Assembly (NCBI GenBank): GCA_033722075.1
Contig: JAWVZU010000208.1
Coordinates: forward strand, 1-7,283
DNA from: JAWVZU01 sp033722075
GTDB taxonomy: Bacteria; Pseudomonadota; Gammaproteobacteria; Xanthomonadales; SZUA-38
Direction: 5' to 3'
Length of the DNA stretch: 7,283 bases
A program made the position numbers and the translations under genes. Every line of letters begins with the position of its first letter. The first letter of the stretch is position 1. A model generated the notes under the pieces. It made no database searches. It had not been told where the DNA came from and worked only from the letters and a program-made list of their open reading frames with translations. Shown here one piece after another: positions 6,940 through 7,283 of the stretch.

Positions 6940-7283
6940 ATGGCCGAAGAAAAAGAACTGCTGAGCGAGACGAAAGACGGGATTGCCACCATCACGCTGA
7001 ACCGGCCCGATGCGCTGAACGCGCTGACGCCCCGCATGCTGGAGGCGCTGGGCAGCGCGCTCGAGACGGCCGGCGAGGACGATGACGTGCGCGCGATTGT
7101 TATCACCGGCGCCGGGCGGGCCTTCAGCGCCGGGGTCGATCTGAAGGCGCTCGGCGATCGCCCCATCATCAACGGCAGTGTCGGCGACATCCTCGATATC
7201 CCGGCCCGCCGCGCCATCCGTTTCATGGAGATCGCGCCGAAGCCGGTCATCGCCAAGGTAAACGGCCATTGTTTCACCGGCGC
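6940..7283 (+). CDS. Enoyl-CoA hydratase/isomerase family protein (crotonase), N-terminal part
   Basis: The first 114 codons of a crotonase-fold gene are visible; it runs past the window edge. Crotonases hydrate, isomerise or hydrolyse acyl-CoA thioesters. Shown directly are the N-terminal strand and LNRPDALNAL (20-29), the first oxyanion-hole segment GRAFSAGVDLK (59-69, with A64 as the likely backbone donor), and the second segment beginning PVIAKVNGHCFTG (102-114), where G114 matches the oxyanion glycine of rat mitochondrial hydratase. The usual NGYALGG is here NGHCFTG, a mild variation. The catalytic glutamates lie beyond the edge, so hydratase cannot be told from isomerase, thioesterase or an inactive member. 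ATG 6940 is preceded by CGGGG (6927-6931) at eight-base spacing. With 21 bases to the mutase stop and no terminator between, it is probably in one transcript with icmF, suggesting a role in branched- or short-chain acyl-CoA turnover. Confidence 0.92.
   Translation, partial: MAEEKELLSETKDGIATITLNRPDALNALTPRMLEALGSALETAGEDDDVRAIVITGAGRAFSAGVDLKALGDRPIINGSVGDILDIPARRAIRFMEIAPKPVIAKVNGHCFTG

Noticed and set aside
5665..7269. A 534-codon minus-strand open frame opposite the end of icmF and the crotonase gene (another, 4390-5616, lies opposite the middle of icmF)
   Set aside because: They overlap conserved mutase and crotonase coding sequence, cross a gene boundary, and read as low-complexity translations typical of GC-rich shadow frames.

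Overview
This 7283-base window is GC-rich, densely coding chromosomal DNA. All six genes lie on the plus strand, with gaps of only 21-97 bases. The organism is most likely an aerobic proteobacterium. SdhB, and the visible end of SdhA, are of the long type shared by alphaproteobacteria, mitochondria and the Xanthomonas/Wenzhouxiangella side of the Gammaproteobacteria. The DoxX protein resembles gammaproteobacterial HvfX-like members. I therefore lean weakly towards a Lysobacterales/Wenzhouxiangella-like gammaproteobacterium; this is inference from remembered family features, not a search.

Layout: (1) 2-457, the last 151 codons of sdhA, the succinate dehydrogenase flavoprotein. (2) 485-1270, sdhB, the iron-sulfur subunit with all eleven cluster cysteines. 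(3) 1368-1988, a four-helix DoxX-family membrane protein, in the place after sdhB where many proteobacteria carry sdhE. (4) 2058-3437, a lipoprotein-type alkaline phosphatase of the PhoA superfamily with every metal and catalytic residue present, preceded by a plausible sigma-70 promoter. (5) 3493-6918, a 1141-residue fused B12-dependent acyl-CoA mutase (IcmF): cobalamin-binding domain, G-protein chaperone domain and mutase TIM barrel in one chain, with the Phe/Gln active-site pair expected for isobutyryl-CoA/n-butyryl-CoA rather than methylmalonyl-CoA. (6) 6940 to the window edge, the first 114 codons of an enoyl-CoA hydratase/isomerase (crotonase) gene.

Functional reading: sdhAB is the end of a respiratory complex II operon that probably begins with sdhCD upstream. 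icmF and the crotonase gene are 21 bases apart and probably co-transcribed. Together they fit branched-chain or short-chain acyl-CoA metabolism: the mutase moves carbon skeletons between branched and straight four-carbon CoA esters, and a hydratase would process unsaturated acyl-CoAs. The DoxX protein and the phosphatase have no obvious metabolic link to either flank.

No RNA genes, mobile elements, CRISPR arrays, convincing terminators or repeats were found, and no stretch over 100 bases lacks a gene. I see no undescribed multi-gene system. The points most worth a second look are the fused mutase and its substrate signature, a codon-use change in the last fifth of its gene, the His/Trp metal-site variant of the phosphatase, and the DoxX gene behind sdhB.
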